Shown: positions 1-6,666 of the stretch, in pieces
How the letters are laid out: every line of letters begins with the position of its first letter
How positions within the stretch are numbered: the stretch's first letter is position 1
Assembly: GCA_009923345.1 (NCBI GenBank)
Contig: RFTR01000048.1
Location: forward strand, 1 to 10,898
Length of the DNA stretch: 10,898 bases
Source: Betaproteobacteria bacterium
GTDB taxonomy: Bacteria; Pseudomonadota; Gammaproteobacteria; Burkholderiales; Burkholderiaceae_C
Reading direction: 5' to 3'
Notes under the pieces: model-generated
Told to the model about the DNA's origin: nothing
The model's input: the letters and a program-made list of their open reading frames with translations, nothing else
Databases searched by the model: none
Translations under genes and position numbers: made by a program

Positions 1-360
1 GAGCATCCATGTCAATTGAAACAGTGACAAAAAGAGCGCCCACAACAGTGCGTTAACAAATGACAAGCCACTCCACCAAACAGCCAGCGCAGCAACAGGT
101 GATAGCCACACAAAACGTTGCATGCTGGAGGTCCAAGCGTGGCGTGCATCATCAAAAACAGAGGCGCCATGGTTCACTAGCAATCGCAATGGCGTTTGCG
201 CGAGAGCTAAAGTGGTCCAAAAAAAACCAATTTGACTGATCACAGAAAACATGCCCACTTCTTCTGGAGAGAAGTAGCGCAACATCAGCAATGCCAAAGC
301 GATTTGCAACGCAAACGCTACAGCGCTGGATAGTGCAACAATTTTGCTAGTAATGTTCAT
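1..360 (-). CDS. Wzx-like polysaccharide flippase, N-terminal part (runs off window)
   Basis: An open minus-strand frame starts at ATG 358-360 and continues without a stop to base 1, giving 120 residues. It is strongly hydrophobic: predicted membrane segments lie at about residues 5-28, 35-55, 80-98 and 101-120. The stretch RYFSPEEVGMFSV (about 28-40) is typical of the first loop of polysaccharide biosynthesis/Wzx proteins of the MOP superfamily, which move lipid-linked oligosaccharide units across the inner membrane. Its start overlaps the stop of the upstream glycosyltransferase by four bases (ATGA, 357-360), so the two are probably translationally coupled. The remaining two thirds or so of the protein lies outside the window. 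Other multi-pass proteins are possible, but the glycosyltransferase context favours a flippase. Confidence 0.72.
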   Translation of the reverse strand, partial: MNITSKIVALSSAVAFALQIALALLMLRYFSPEEVGMFSVISQIGFFWTTLALAQTPLRLLVNHGASVFDDARHAWTSSMQRFVWLSPVAALAVWWSGLSFVNALLWALFLSLFQLTWML

Positions 361-1259
361 CGCAATATCGTGCGCCACAAAGGTAAGGTGTCGAGCACGT
401 GTGGCCAAGCCAGTGCACGAACATCAGGTACTTCATAAGGGTAGGCATCTAAAGCTTCACCAAAACTAGTAGCCAGCGATGGCGCATCATCGTTAAGCAA
501 ATAAAAGTTCGCCTTGTGCTGCGCCATGAAGTAACGCACCCAAGGGTAAGCATTGCTCACCACGCGCAAACCCACCGCGCAATATTCCAGAACTTTGGTG
601 GAAGTTTGTTGCTGAAAGGGTGTGGCGTTGGGAACCAAGTTCAAACCAAAGCGAGCGCGGCGCAAATGATGAGGGACTTGCGCGTGGTCTACGCGACCTG
701 TGCATGTCACGTTGGCAGGTAAATGCGCTTGCAATTCTGCGGGTACCTCACCCACCAGCAATAGAGAGCGACCAGCTGTATGTATCGCTTGTAAGACAGG
801 GGTAAACGCCAAAAGACGCGACATCTCGCCCAAGTAGACCAAATCGAATTCAGGTGCAGGTGTGTGTTGAGGTGCTTCGAAGAAATGTTCTGCTACGCCC
901 ATATCACGCAAGGCATGTGGCACACCGTCTGCAAAACCCATGCGTTCACGTACCCAGCCGTTTTGAAATATCCGGTAATCAGGCCGCGGTTGCGTCCAGT
1001 GTTTTACTTGGTCTTTGGCCCAAGCATAGGGAGGGATAGATGCAGAAGCGTATTCATGGATTTGAAATGCACCGCGCAATCGGTGCGCTTCGCGCAGTGG
1101 TACACGTCCGCAAAACCACCAGACGACTGATGCACTTGTGGGCACGGCGTGGCTACTGTCGTGCACCATGGTTTGATGGCCGCGAGAGTGGATGTATGCG
1201 CAGTAGGCGTCGATCTCAGGCAAGTAAGAGGGGCCGTTGCGGATGAAGTGGATGGGCAT
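357..1259 (-). CDS. GT-B-type glycosyltransferase (GT4-like), 300 aa
   Basis: Probable cytoplasmic glycosyltransferase adding a sugar to the lipid-linked repeat unit; donor and acceptor cannot be read from sequence. The C-terminal nucleotide-sugar-binding half starts near residue 138 (DLVYLGEMSRLL, 139-150) and carries the conserved acidic/KVLEY region QTSTKVLEYCAVGLRVVS (218-235), which in GT-B enzymes lies at the donor phosphate/ribose site. The N-terminal half is short and weakly conserved. At 300 residues the protein is a little shorter than the usual 350-400 of GT4 enzymes. No good Shine-Dalgarno is visible before the ATG at 1257-1259. It follows mazF by a 34-base gap and overlaps the flippase start by four bases, so it belongs with the polysaccharide operon. 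The family is clear at fold level, the exact CAZy family is not. Confidence 0.8.
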   Translation of the reverse strand: MPIHFIRNGPSYLPEIDAYCAYIHSRGHQTMVHDSSHAVPTSASVVWWFCGRVPLREAHRLRGAFQIHEYASASIPPYAWAKDQVKHWTQPRPDYRIFQNGWVRERMGFADGVPHALRDMGVAEHFFEAPQHTPAPEFDLVYLGEMSRLLAFTPVLQAIHTAGRSLLLVGEVPAELQAHLPANVTCTGRVDHAQVPHHLRRARFGLNLVPNATPFQQQTSTKVLEYCAVGLRVVSNAYPWVRYFMAQHKANFYLLNDDAPSLATSFGEALDAYPYEVPDVRALAWPHVLDTLPLWRTILR

Positions 1260-1293
1260 GTTTCAATCGCAAGCAAGTTGGGTAAAGCAAGGT

Positions 1294-1635
1294 TTACGCA
1301 ATTTGTAATAGAGCCTTCACTTTAGCCTTGACGTGAAGCATGGTTTCAAATGACACAACTGCTTTTTTCTTGGCACGTCGAATTTTCCAGTCCAAGGATT
1401 TCAGCTGATCAGTGAGCACTGCACAATCAACCCCATCTACCTGTGTAATTACCTCAAAAGGATGCCCTTTGATTTTGGTGGTCATGGGACAACAAACCAT
1501 CAATTTGGTTTTGCCGTTATAGGTGGACGGGCTAATGACTAGCGCTGGCCGATGTCCTGCTTGTTCGTGTCCGGCTTGAGGGTCAAAATCTAGCCAAACA
1601 ACTTCACCAGTATCTGGGACGTATGAGGCCGCCAT
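1294..1635 (-). CDS. mazF: MazF/PemK-family endoribonuclease toxin
   Basis: A 113-residue protein of normal MazF length. MazF-family toxins cleave single-stranded mRNA at short recognition sequences and arrest translation. The family signature is intact: residues 23-35 read HEQAGHRPALVIS, placing E24 and R29 as in E. coli MazF, and T52/T53 follow in the strand ending CCPMTT, so both residues used for catalysis (Arg and Thr) are present. The ATG (1633-1635) overlaps the stop codon of mazE by one base (TAATG), the usual antitoxin-first arrangement with coupled translation. No truncation or frameshift is visible, so the toxin is predicted active unless neutralised by MazE. It could equally be called PemK or ChpBK; the sequence does not separate these. 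Confidence 0.93.
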   Translation of the reverse strand: MAASYVPDTGEVVWLDFDPQAGHEQAGHRPALVISPSTYNGKTKLMVCCPMTTKIKGHPFEVITQVDGVDCAVLTDQLKSLDWKIRRAKKKAVVSFETMLHVKAKVKALLQIA

Positions 1636-1877
1636 TAAAAAGCCTCTTTGCCAACTGGTTTGCCAAAATCAGTCTCTCCGTGTGAGTTTTTAGCATTGAT
1701 ACCGTTAACAAGTTGGCTCAGGTCGTACTCAATTTTTTTTGAAGGTTGAATGATGATGCGACCGCGAGAAACAACCAGCTCAACCTTCTGTTCTATTTGG
1801 TAGCCCGCATCTCTCAGAACCGCACTGGAAAGGCGCAGTGCCGGACTATTACCCCATTTGCGAATGACAGCTTCCAT
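1635..1877 (-). CDS. mazE: MazE-family antitoxin (AbrB/SpoVT fold)
   Basis: An 80-residue antitoxin. The N-terminal part (about 3-47) is a swapped-hairpin AbrB-type DNA-binding domain: IRKWGNSPALRLSSAVL is the MazE/PemI signature, followed by a beta-rich stretch ending RGRIIIQPS. The C-terminal tail (about 50-80) is acidic and ends DFGKPVGKEAF, matching the MazE segment that wraps around and blocks the MazF active site. The start at ATG 1875-1877 is supported by a good ribosome binding site (GGGGAG, six bases upstream). A near-consensus promoter and a palindrome lie just upstream, as expected for an autorepressed mazEF operon. The gene is co-transcribed with mazF, overlapping it by one base. 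Confidence 0.93.
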   Translation of the reverse strand: MEAVIRKWGNSPALRLSSAVLRDAGYQIEQKVELVVSRGRIIIQPSKKIEYDLSQLVNGINAKNSHGETDFGKPVGKEAF

Positions 1878-1895
1878 GTATTTCTCCCCATTAAC

Positions 1896-1914
1896 GTGTC
1901 TACATTGTAGATAC
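1896..1914. promoter_or_regulatory. Palindromic operator over the mazEF -10 box
   Basis: A 19-bp near-perfect palindrome (core TCTACA T TGTAGA, 1899-1911; outer arms with one mismatch) covers the -10 hexamer of the mazEF promoter. MazE-type antitoxins bind palindromes in their own promoters, so this is the likely autorepression site. That a protein binds here is inferred, not shown. Confidence 0.65.
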
Positions 1915-1932
1915 GCTTAAAGTCTGTGTCAA
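1904..1932 (-). promoter_or_regulatory. sigma70-type promoter of mazEF
   Basis: On the minus strand a perfect -35 hexamer TTGACA (1927-1932) is followed after exactly 17 bases by TACAAT (1904-1909), one mismatch from the consensus -10. Transcription would start near base 1897 and leave a short leader of about 20 bases before mazE. This is the best promoter match I found in the window. The -35 box overlaps the stop codon (1929-1931) of the antitoxin remnant upstream. Confidence 0.8.
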
Positions 1933-2075
1933 TAAAGTCCCTTTGCTGTAACTCGTAGTTTTTCTGTCAACCAGGCTTTCATTGGCGATTGATAGGGAGC
2001 ATCTACTTTATTGGCTTGCCGGCGAATGCCATCAAGCAGACTGTCAGGTGAGTCTGATGGATTGATTTTGGTTGT
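1929..2075 (-). pseudogene. Remnant of a CopG/BrnA-like antitoxin, no start codon
   Basis: In the third minus-strand frame, between doc and mazE, 48 codons are open and end in TGA at 1929-1931. The peptide begins TTKINP and contains LLDGIRRQANKVDAPYQS (about 13-30) then MKAWLTEKL. This is the pattern of CopG/BrnA-like ribbon-helix-helix antitoxins (a TKI strand, a helix with IRxxA, then PYQSLMKxWLxEKL). No ATG, GTG or TTG start with a ribosome binding site is available; the frame closes upstream at TGA 2085-2087. The first 32 bases overlap the 3' end of doc in another frame, and no partner toxin gene remains. I read it as the 3' part of a lost module joined to doc by an old rearrangement. The match is by eye. 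Confidence 0.6.
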
Positions 2076-2451
2076 GCAGTTGCCTCAACCAGTGAGAAAA
2101 ATCAATCTCTGTTTGATGATCATTCACCAGATCAATAATCCATTGACCTAATGCGATATCTTTAAACGTTAGGCTTATCCCATTAAGACGTAAGCCAATA
2201 AAAACGGCGGCGGCGGCGGTTCTTTTATTGGCATCTATAAAGCAGTGTCCTTTTGCGATAAATGCTCCGTAGCACGCTACTAAATCAAAAACATCATGGA
2301 TGAAGCCATAGATAAGCCGGTTGTGTACTTTTTCGAGAACTGCACTTAGCGATTTGTCTTTTGCCATGCCGGGCAGTTCATTTGGCAATAAAACCCGCGC
2401 ATGTATGGCCATGACGCCGTCCACCTCAAGCAAAACGAAAGACGAAATCAT
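2044..2451 (-). CDS. doc: Doc toxin (Fic/Doc-family kinase)
   Basis: A 135-residue death-on-curing protein. The Doc form of the Fic motif is intact: HCFIDANKR at residues 69-77 (H69, F71, D73, A74, N75, K76, R77), with the Ala and Lys that distinguish Doc from AMP-transferring Fic proteins. Known Doc phosphorylates elongation factor EF-Tu and stops translation; the same activity is inferred here. The start ATG (2449-2451) overlaps the stop of phd by four bases (ATGA). Residues 79-82 are four alanines encoded by a short GCC triplet run. The last dozen residues (about 124-135) are encoded by DNA that in another frame resembles an antitoxin, so the natural C-terminus may have been replaced. The catalytic core seems complete. 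Confidence 0.9.
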   Translation of the reverse strand: MISSFVLLEVDGVMAIHARVLLPNELPGMAKDKSLSAVLEKVHNRLIYGFIHDVFDLVACYGAFIAKGHCFIDANKRTAAAAVFIGLRLNGISLTFKDIALGQWIIDLVNDHQTEIDFSHWLRQLHNQNQSIRLT

Positions 2452-2696
2452 TTATCTTTAAGGTAGTCCAGTACGTGGCCAATTTCTGCCAAGTGAGTAT
2501 TGAGTGTGGCGTTGACTTCTTCAGTAGAAGCAACTTTGATATCTGCCGATGTGACAGCGCTTTTGGGAACAAAATAACCTATCGCCTCGTTGCGATTAAG
2601 GATGGCAACAGGACGATTACCCGCGCGCGCAAGGACTTTGCTAGGCTCGCGCAACTCGGTCAATGATGCCGTTAAATTGGTCAATAAGTGCTCCAT
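2448..2696 (-). CDS. phd: Phd/YefM-family antitoxin
   Basis: An 82-residue antitoxin. The N-terminal half (about 1-50) has the Phd/YefM fold signature: TASLTELREPSKVLARAG followed by RPVAILNRNEAIGYFVP, the dimerising DNA-binding domain. The C-terminal part (about 50-82) is a charged helix that in the family inserts into the Doc toxin and blocks its active site. A strong ribosome binding site (AAGGGGA, about seven bases before the ATG at 2694-2696) supports the start. Tandem repeats just upstream probably serve as its operator. The four-base overlap with doc makes coupled translation likely. It resembles the StbD/YefM branch as much as P1 Phd, but the Doc partner justifies the name. Confidence 0.88.
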   Translation of the reverse strand: MEHLLTNLTASLTELREPSKVLARAGNRPVAILNRNEAIGYFVPKSAVTSADIKVASTEEVNATLNTHLAEIGHVLDYLKDK

Positions 2697-2714
2697 GAAA
2701 TCCCCTTCGCCATA

Positions 2715-2738
2715 TTAAATATACATTTAAATATACAT
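2715..2738. repeat. Two perfect 12-bp tandem repeats before phd (likely operator)
   Basis: TTAAATATACAT occurs twice in direct succession (2715-2726 and 2727-2738), followed by the first bases of a third copy. Each copy contains a TATATT on the minus strand that could act as a -10 element. Position, 19 bases upstream of phd, and AT-rich tandem design fit an autoregulatory operator/promoter for Phd-Doc. No convincing -35 hexamer is visible. Confidence 0.55.
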
Positions 2739-2749
2739 TAAACGTGATT

Positions 2750-2778
2750 TTTAATCTAGGCGGTAGGAATTTAATCTA
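2750..2778. repeat. Pair of 9-bp direct repeats upstream of phd
   Basis: TTTAATCTA occurs at 2750-2758 and 2770-2778, spaced 20 bp start to start, about two helical turns, so both would face the same side of the DNA. They lie between the end of the GT4 gene and the phd tandem repeats and might be a second regulator or antitoxin site. In such AT-rich DNA chance is a real alternative. Confidence 0.3.
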
Positions 2779-2795
2779 AAAGTAGTTATTTTATA

Positions 2796-3890
2796 CTAAT
2801 TTATTGAGCTCTGTATAGCTATGCGCCAACTGTGACCAAATTGCGGCAGTGAATGTTTTGAAGTAATCCGCGCGATATCCTTTTGAACTTGTTCCTTAGG
2901 CAATCGCATTAGATTCAAGACAGCAATTGCCAGTGCTTGCGGCGTTTCATCATGCGCCAACAAATAGGGCGCATCCAGCGCAAATAACTCACGCATTGCT
3001 GGAATAGGCAAGGCCACACATGGAGCACCACAAGCTAGCGATTCCAATGCAGTCATGGGGCAGCCTTCGTACTTCGAGGTTAGTAACGTAACTTGATAGG
3101 GGGTGTACAAATTTTGGTTACTAACTTGGCGACCCAAAAACTTCAGCCGGCCATTAGCCATTAAATCTTTCCCCGCATCCTCTAGCTCTGGCCGCAAGAC
3201 ACCATCCCCAACAATGCAGAGATGCGCATCATCAGGAAGAGCGCGCAATGCCTCTAATAACAAGTGCGGACGTTTTTCTTGAGACAGGCGACCTATGTAG
3301 CCGATAGAAAAATTTGTCGAAGATGTTGTGTTCACATCAGAAACGAAAGAATCTACATTCACGGTCAAAGGTGTCAGAGCATTTGGAATGACTTCTGTAC
3401 GTGGAGTTTTACCGCTAGAAGTGGAAGAGGAGTTTCCTCTGTTATTGCTGTCGTTACTTTGAGCGCGAGCACCTAATAAAAACCCAAGCAACGAATGTTC
3501 AGTCGTTTGCGAAACACAAACAAACCGATCCACGTAGCCATACACGTGCTTCAACCACCGTCGTTTCCACAAAGAAGCTTTTGACATCTGCAAAACTTCA
3601 AGCAACGGTCCATGCACCCAACTAACCAAGGGTTTGTGCGTCAAAGTTTTGAGCGCAACGCCACAATAAGTCGGACCAAAATTATGAGAGGCCACCAAAA
3701 CATCGCTGTGTCGCGATTCATAAAGTAAATCGACAAACTTAGTTTGTTGCCAAGGCAACGCAGTCACTTCAAACCCTTGCTCTTGCAATGCAAGTTGCAA
3801 AGTTTGAGTCATGGTTTGCACGCCACCCCAGTTATTACTAGTTACAGGATCTTGTAGCAACAGAACACGAACTGGGTGGGTTAAAGACAT
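2796..3890 (-). CDS. GT4 family glycosyltransferase, 364 aa
   Basis: Probable retaining GT-B glycosyltransferase acting on the cytoplasmic face of the inner membrane during repeat-unit assembly. The N-terminal domain carries the glycine-rich loop NNWGGVQTMTQTL (19-31). The C-terminal domain starts at SIGYIGRLSQEKRP (195-208), with R201 and K206 in the usual donor-phosphate positions, and has the E-x7-E motif at E275/E283 (EGCPMTALE). Length is normal for GT4. An unusual Ser/Asn-rich low-complexity stretch (about 144-160) lies just before the interdomain IPNA segment (168-171). No Shine-Dalgarno is evident before ATG 3888-3890. It lies 48 bases downstream of the phosphoglycosyl transferase gene in the same direction; the phd-doc module follows. 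Sugar specificity cannot be stated. Confidence 0.88.
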   Translation of the reverse strand: MSLTHPVRVLLLQDPVTSNNWGGVQTMTQTLQLALQEQGFEVTALPWQQTKFVDLLYESRHSDVLVASHNFGPTYCGVALKTLTHKPLVSWVHGPLLEVLQMSKASLWKRRWLKHVYGYVDRFVCVSQTTEHSLLGFLLGARAQSNDSNNRGNSSSTSSGKTPRTEVIPNALTPLTVNVDSFVSDVNTTSSTNFSIGYIGRLSQEKRPHLLLEALRALPDDAHLCIVGDGVLRPELEDAGKDLMANGRLKFLGRQVSNQNLYTPYQVTLLTSKYEGCPMTALESLACGAPCVALPIPAMRELFALDAPYLLAHDETPQALAIAVLNLMRLPKEQVQKDIARITSKHSLPQFGHSWRIAIQSSIN

Positions 3891-3938
3891 GGGGGTGTCT
3901 ATTAATGAAAGATTTTGAGGCTTGCGTGAATAATTAAA

Positions 3939-5969
3939 TCAACGAGCCCCAAACCCAGTCCAAACAATCTTGCAAGTCTTCGCAGCAATCAACAAATCCA
4001 GTGCCAGTGAATAATGCGCAACGTAATACAAGTCATAACTGAGTTTGATACGCGTGCTGTCTGCGCTGTCTGCGTACCCTTGTTGCACCTGCGCCCACCC
4101 CGTCAAACCTGGGCGCACCAAATGACGGTAGGGGTAACTAGGAATGGTGCCAGCAAACTCCCGCACAAACGGCACTTGCTCAGGACGCGGGCCGATCAAA
4201 CTCATCTCGCCTCGCATCACATTCCACAACTGCGGCAACTCATCCAGGCGAGTGCGACGCAACACACGCCCTACGCGTGTGATCCGCGGATCTTCCGCCT
4301 GCGCAAAGTGCACACCAGGCGCTTGTAATCCATGCACCATGCTGCGAAATTTAAACAACTTAAACACTTTGCCATTGCGCCCAACCCGCTCTTGCGTGAA
4401 AAGCGCCGGACCTTTGGAATCAAAACGAACAGCCGCTGCAATGGCGGTGGCGATTGGTAACCACAGAGGTGTTAGCGCGAGCAACACACACACATCTAAC
4501 AAGCGCTTGATGCGGTCGTAGCCCGGGTCGTTGTCGATCTCCCAGAGGTTGTCACCCAGCTGGGGCAGAGTTTTACGACCACTCACCAATTCAGCAACGG
4601 CCTCTACGCTGTACAAGCGAAGATGTTGCATTTTGAGTTGTCCTAGCAAGCGGGTGCGGGCATCGTCCACGAGAACATGGCGGTTTAGAACGATGCCATC
4701 ACACGCGGGTAATAGATTTTTGGTGTCAGTTTCTTGCGAAGGGAACGGACGCCAAGGTAAAAGTTGCAGACCAAGCGGGTCAATATCCTCCGGCGATAAA
4801 TAACTAGCAAGTTGCGCTGGCACCTCAGCATCCCAATACACCAGACGTAAAGCACGGTGTTTCACATAACGTCGATAACCCCAAGCTAACCAAGCCGCAG
4901 TCAAGGCAAATGCCCAGATAACTGCCGCACGCGAATACGCTTGTTGTAGCAAAGCAAACCCAAGTGGCGTAAGCAGAAATGGAGCAGCCACTGACACCCA
5001 TAACACGCCACTGCGCTCTGCAACCGGCAAATGCGACGCACGCATCAGCAGGTGCGCAGCCACTGCATAAGGCAATACACACCAAAGCAACGTGAGCCCA
5101 AATTGGTAAGTGACCAAGCCTGCGTCTTGTAGCAATTGCGCTGCAATCCAACTTGGAATAGCGAGCCATGCGCCCCATAACGCCCAGCTTTGTAATGCAT
5201 CGCGACGACGAACGGTGGCGGAAACCAGTTTTGAGCCAATTTGCGATGCAGTACTGAAGTCTTTGTCAAATAATGGATTGGCATTACGCGCTAATTTGTC
5301 AGCCTCTGATTCTTCTATGCATTGCTGATACAAAAACAGCACGCGTTGTGCCATTCGCTCCACAGTGAATGCACTTTCAAATGCTTGTTGCGCCGCTTTA
5401 CCCAAACGTTTACGCAAATAAGGCTCTTGCGCCAAGCGAACAAGTTGTTCGGCAACTGCGTCCACCGAGTTAGTGACCAAGAGCGCTTCTTGTCCCGCAA
5501 TCACTTGTTCGCGAATACCAGGCAAATCGCTCGCCACAATCGTCAGGCCCGCACGCATCGCCTCGAGCACTGTGATCGGCATGCCTTCGTGGTCGGACAG
5601 CAATACCAGCACATCACGTTGCGCGAGCAAAGGTGCGACATACGTAACTTCACCAGTCCATGTCACTTTTTGAAGACCGAGTTGCTCCGCAAGAGTTGCA
5701 TTTTGCGCACGCAAAGGGCCATCACCTACCAGCGTCAAAGGCAACTCAAACCCTAGTTTGTCACGCACCTGTGCCAACGCAAGTAATAACAAATCATGTC
5801 TTTTAGGCGATTTCATCCGCGCCACCATGATGAGGTGTGGGATGTCATGCCAAGTAGTTTCTAGCGGCGCTCTTAAATGCGCGATGCCATTAGGAATCAC
5901 GTGCACGCGTTCATGCGCAATCGGCAATTGATAAGCCAGTTCACGTTCGTGCTGTGATACGCACACCAT
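3939..5969 (-). CDS. GT4 C-terminal domain fused to polyprenyl-phosphate phosphoglycosyl transferase (3' part of a frameshifted gene)
   Basis: This 676-residue frame has three parts. Residues 1-220 are the C-terminal half of a GT4 enzyme: IPNGI (25-29), MVARMKSPKRHD (48-59) and E-x7-E at E128/E136. Residues about 260-365 hold four likely membrane segments, followed by a soluble region (about 370-480). Residues 486-676 form a bacterial sugar transferase of the WcaJ/WbaP type: a hydrophobic segment after KRLLD (488-492), FKFRSM (539-544), the catalytic Asp-Glu pair D576/E577 in RLDELPQLWNVMRGEMS, then LIGPRPE and the C-terminal PGLTGWAQV. This domain transfers a sugar phosphate from a UDP-sugar to undecaprenyl phosphate, the committed step of assembly. 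The GT domain lacks its N-terminal half, which lies upstream in a different frame (5941-6651). The ATG at 5967-5969 is internal to the ancestral gene. The sugar transferase domain looks intact. Confidence 0.88.
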   Translation of the reverse strand: MVCVSQHERELAYQLPIAHERVHVIPNGIAHLRAPLETTWHDIPHLIMVARMKSPKRHDLLLLALAQVRDKLGFELPLTLVGDGPLRAQNATLAEQLGLQKVTWTGEVTYVAPLLAQRDVLVLLSDHEGMPITVLEAMRAGLTIVASDLPGIREQVIAGQEALLVTNSVDAVAEQLVRLAQEPYLRKRLGKAAQQAFESAFTVERMAQRVLFLYQQCIEESEADKLARNANPLFDKDFSTASQIGSKLVSATVRRRDALQSWALWGAWLAIPSWIAAQLLQDAGLVTYQFGLTLLWCVLPYAVAAHLLMRASHLPVAERSGVLWVSVAAPFLLTPLGFALLQQAYSRAAVIWAFALTAAWLAWGYRRYVKHRALRLVYWDAEVPAQLASYLSPEDIDPLGLQLLPWRPFPSQETDTKNLLPACDGIVLNRHVLVDDARTRLLGQLKMQHLRLYSVEAVAELVSGRKTLPQLGDNLWEIDNDPGYDRIKRLLDVCVLLALTPLWLPIATAIAAAVRFDSKGPALFTQERVGRNGKVFKLFKFRSMVHGLQAPGVHFAQAEDPRITRVGRVLRRTRLDELPQLWNVMRGEMSLIGPRPEQVPFVREFAGTIPSYPYRHLVRPGLTGWAQVQQGYADSADSTRIKLSYDLYYVAHYSLALDLLIAAKTCKIVWTGFGAR

Positions 5970-6651
5970 CTAAAGCCCGCTCCGCAAAGCTCGCCATCTG
6001 GCGACGCACCCAAGGCACTTGCGGTTTGAAACCAAAGCCATGGACGGTGTACAACACCGGTATGTCTAACTTCACACGCGTCATCCGCGCCACCAAGCCG
6101 GCCATCGCGCTGTGTGCATGCACGACGTCAGGTGCGTGCGTGTAGATCAACTCCACCAAGCCTTGCAATGCTGGCCACACACGCCAAGGCAAGAGCGTTT
6201 CTTGTAATGCAGGCAAAGCCAGCACTTGGATGCCCAAGCCCTTGAGTTGGTCGCCCAACCAAGAGGGTGCATCGTCTCCGCCTATCACCACAGTGAATCG
6301 CACCTGCGCCAATAGCGCTTCGCACAAAGCAAACACATGGCTCTGCGCACCACCTGCTTCGCCTTTGGTGATGACGAGCATGACATGGGGTTTGACTTTT
6401 TGCTGGGATGCAATGACGGCGGCCCAGGGGGAATTGGTGCGGGGTTTGGTTGGTGCTAAATTTATTGGCGATGGAGTTGCAACTTCTATAAGAGTTGGTT
6501 CAACTTTGATATCAGAAGGTGGAACGACAGGGATAACTTCCTCAGCCTGAATATTTGGTATTTTTTTGCGAGATACATCTACATCCTGCAAATCGGATGC
6601 CGAGAGTTCATCGCCAAATAAAGACAGCGTGGCGTCGTCTTTTTGTTTCAT
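5941..6651 (-). CDS. GT4 N-terminal domain (5' part of a frameshifted GT-phosphoglycosyl transferase gene)
   Basis: This 236-residue frame has an acidic, Pro-rich, probably disordered leader (1-86) followed by the acceptor-side domain of a GT4 enzyme: VMLVITKGEAGGAQSHVFAL (90-109) with the conserved GGAQ loop, then DVVHAHSAMAG and LYTVHGFGF. The domain stops abruptly with RITART and TGA at 5941-5943, where the expected continuation (VCVSQHERELAYQLP, then IPNGI) is present in the next frame. The two frames overlap by 29 bases, and together would form one protein of roughly 900 residues. A gain of two bases or loss of one near 5962-5970 restores the frame. It begins 15 bases after the HEPN stop; no Shine-Dalgarno is seen before ATG 6649-6651. 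Alone this product would have no donor-binding domain. Confidence 0.8.
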   Translation of the reverse strand: MKQKDDATLSLFGDELSASDLQDVDVSRKKIPNIQAEEVIPVVPPSDIKVEPTLIEVATPSPINLAPTKPRTNSPWAAVIASQQKVKPHVMLVITKGEAGGAQSHVFALCEALLAQVRFTVVIGGDDAPSWLGDQLKGLGIQVLALPALQETLLPWRVWPALQGLVELIYTHAPDVVHAHSAMAGLVARMTRVKLDIPVLYTVHGFGFKPQVPWVRRQMASFAERALDGVRITART

Positions 6652-6666
6652 ATTGTTAAAAAGCTA

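Noticed and set aside
493..1246. Several overlapping frames of 60-90 codons inside the 300-residue glycosyltransferase gene
   Set aside because: They lack recognisable motifs and coincide with a well-supported gene in another frame.
2715..2738. Start of a CRISPR-like or iteron array
   Set aside because: Only two adjacent 12-bp copies without spacers, and no cas or replication gene nearby.
5941..5975. Programmed ribosomal frameshift joining the two halves of the GT fusion
   Set aside because: No slippery heptamer or prfB-like CTT-TGA site is visible; a +1 shift at the TGA itself would skip the conserved VCVS segment. A mutation or sequence error is simpler.
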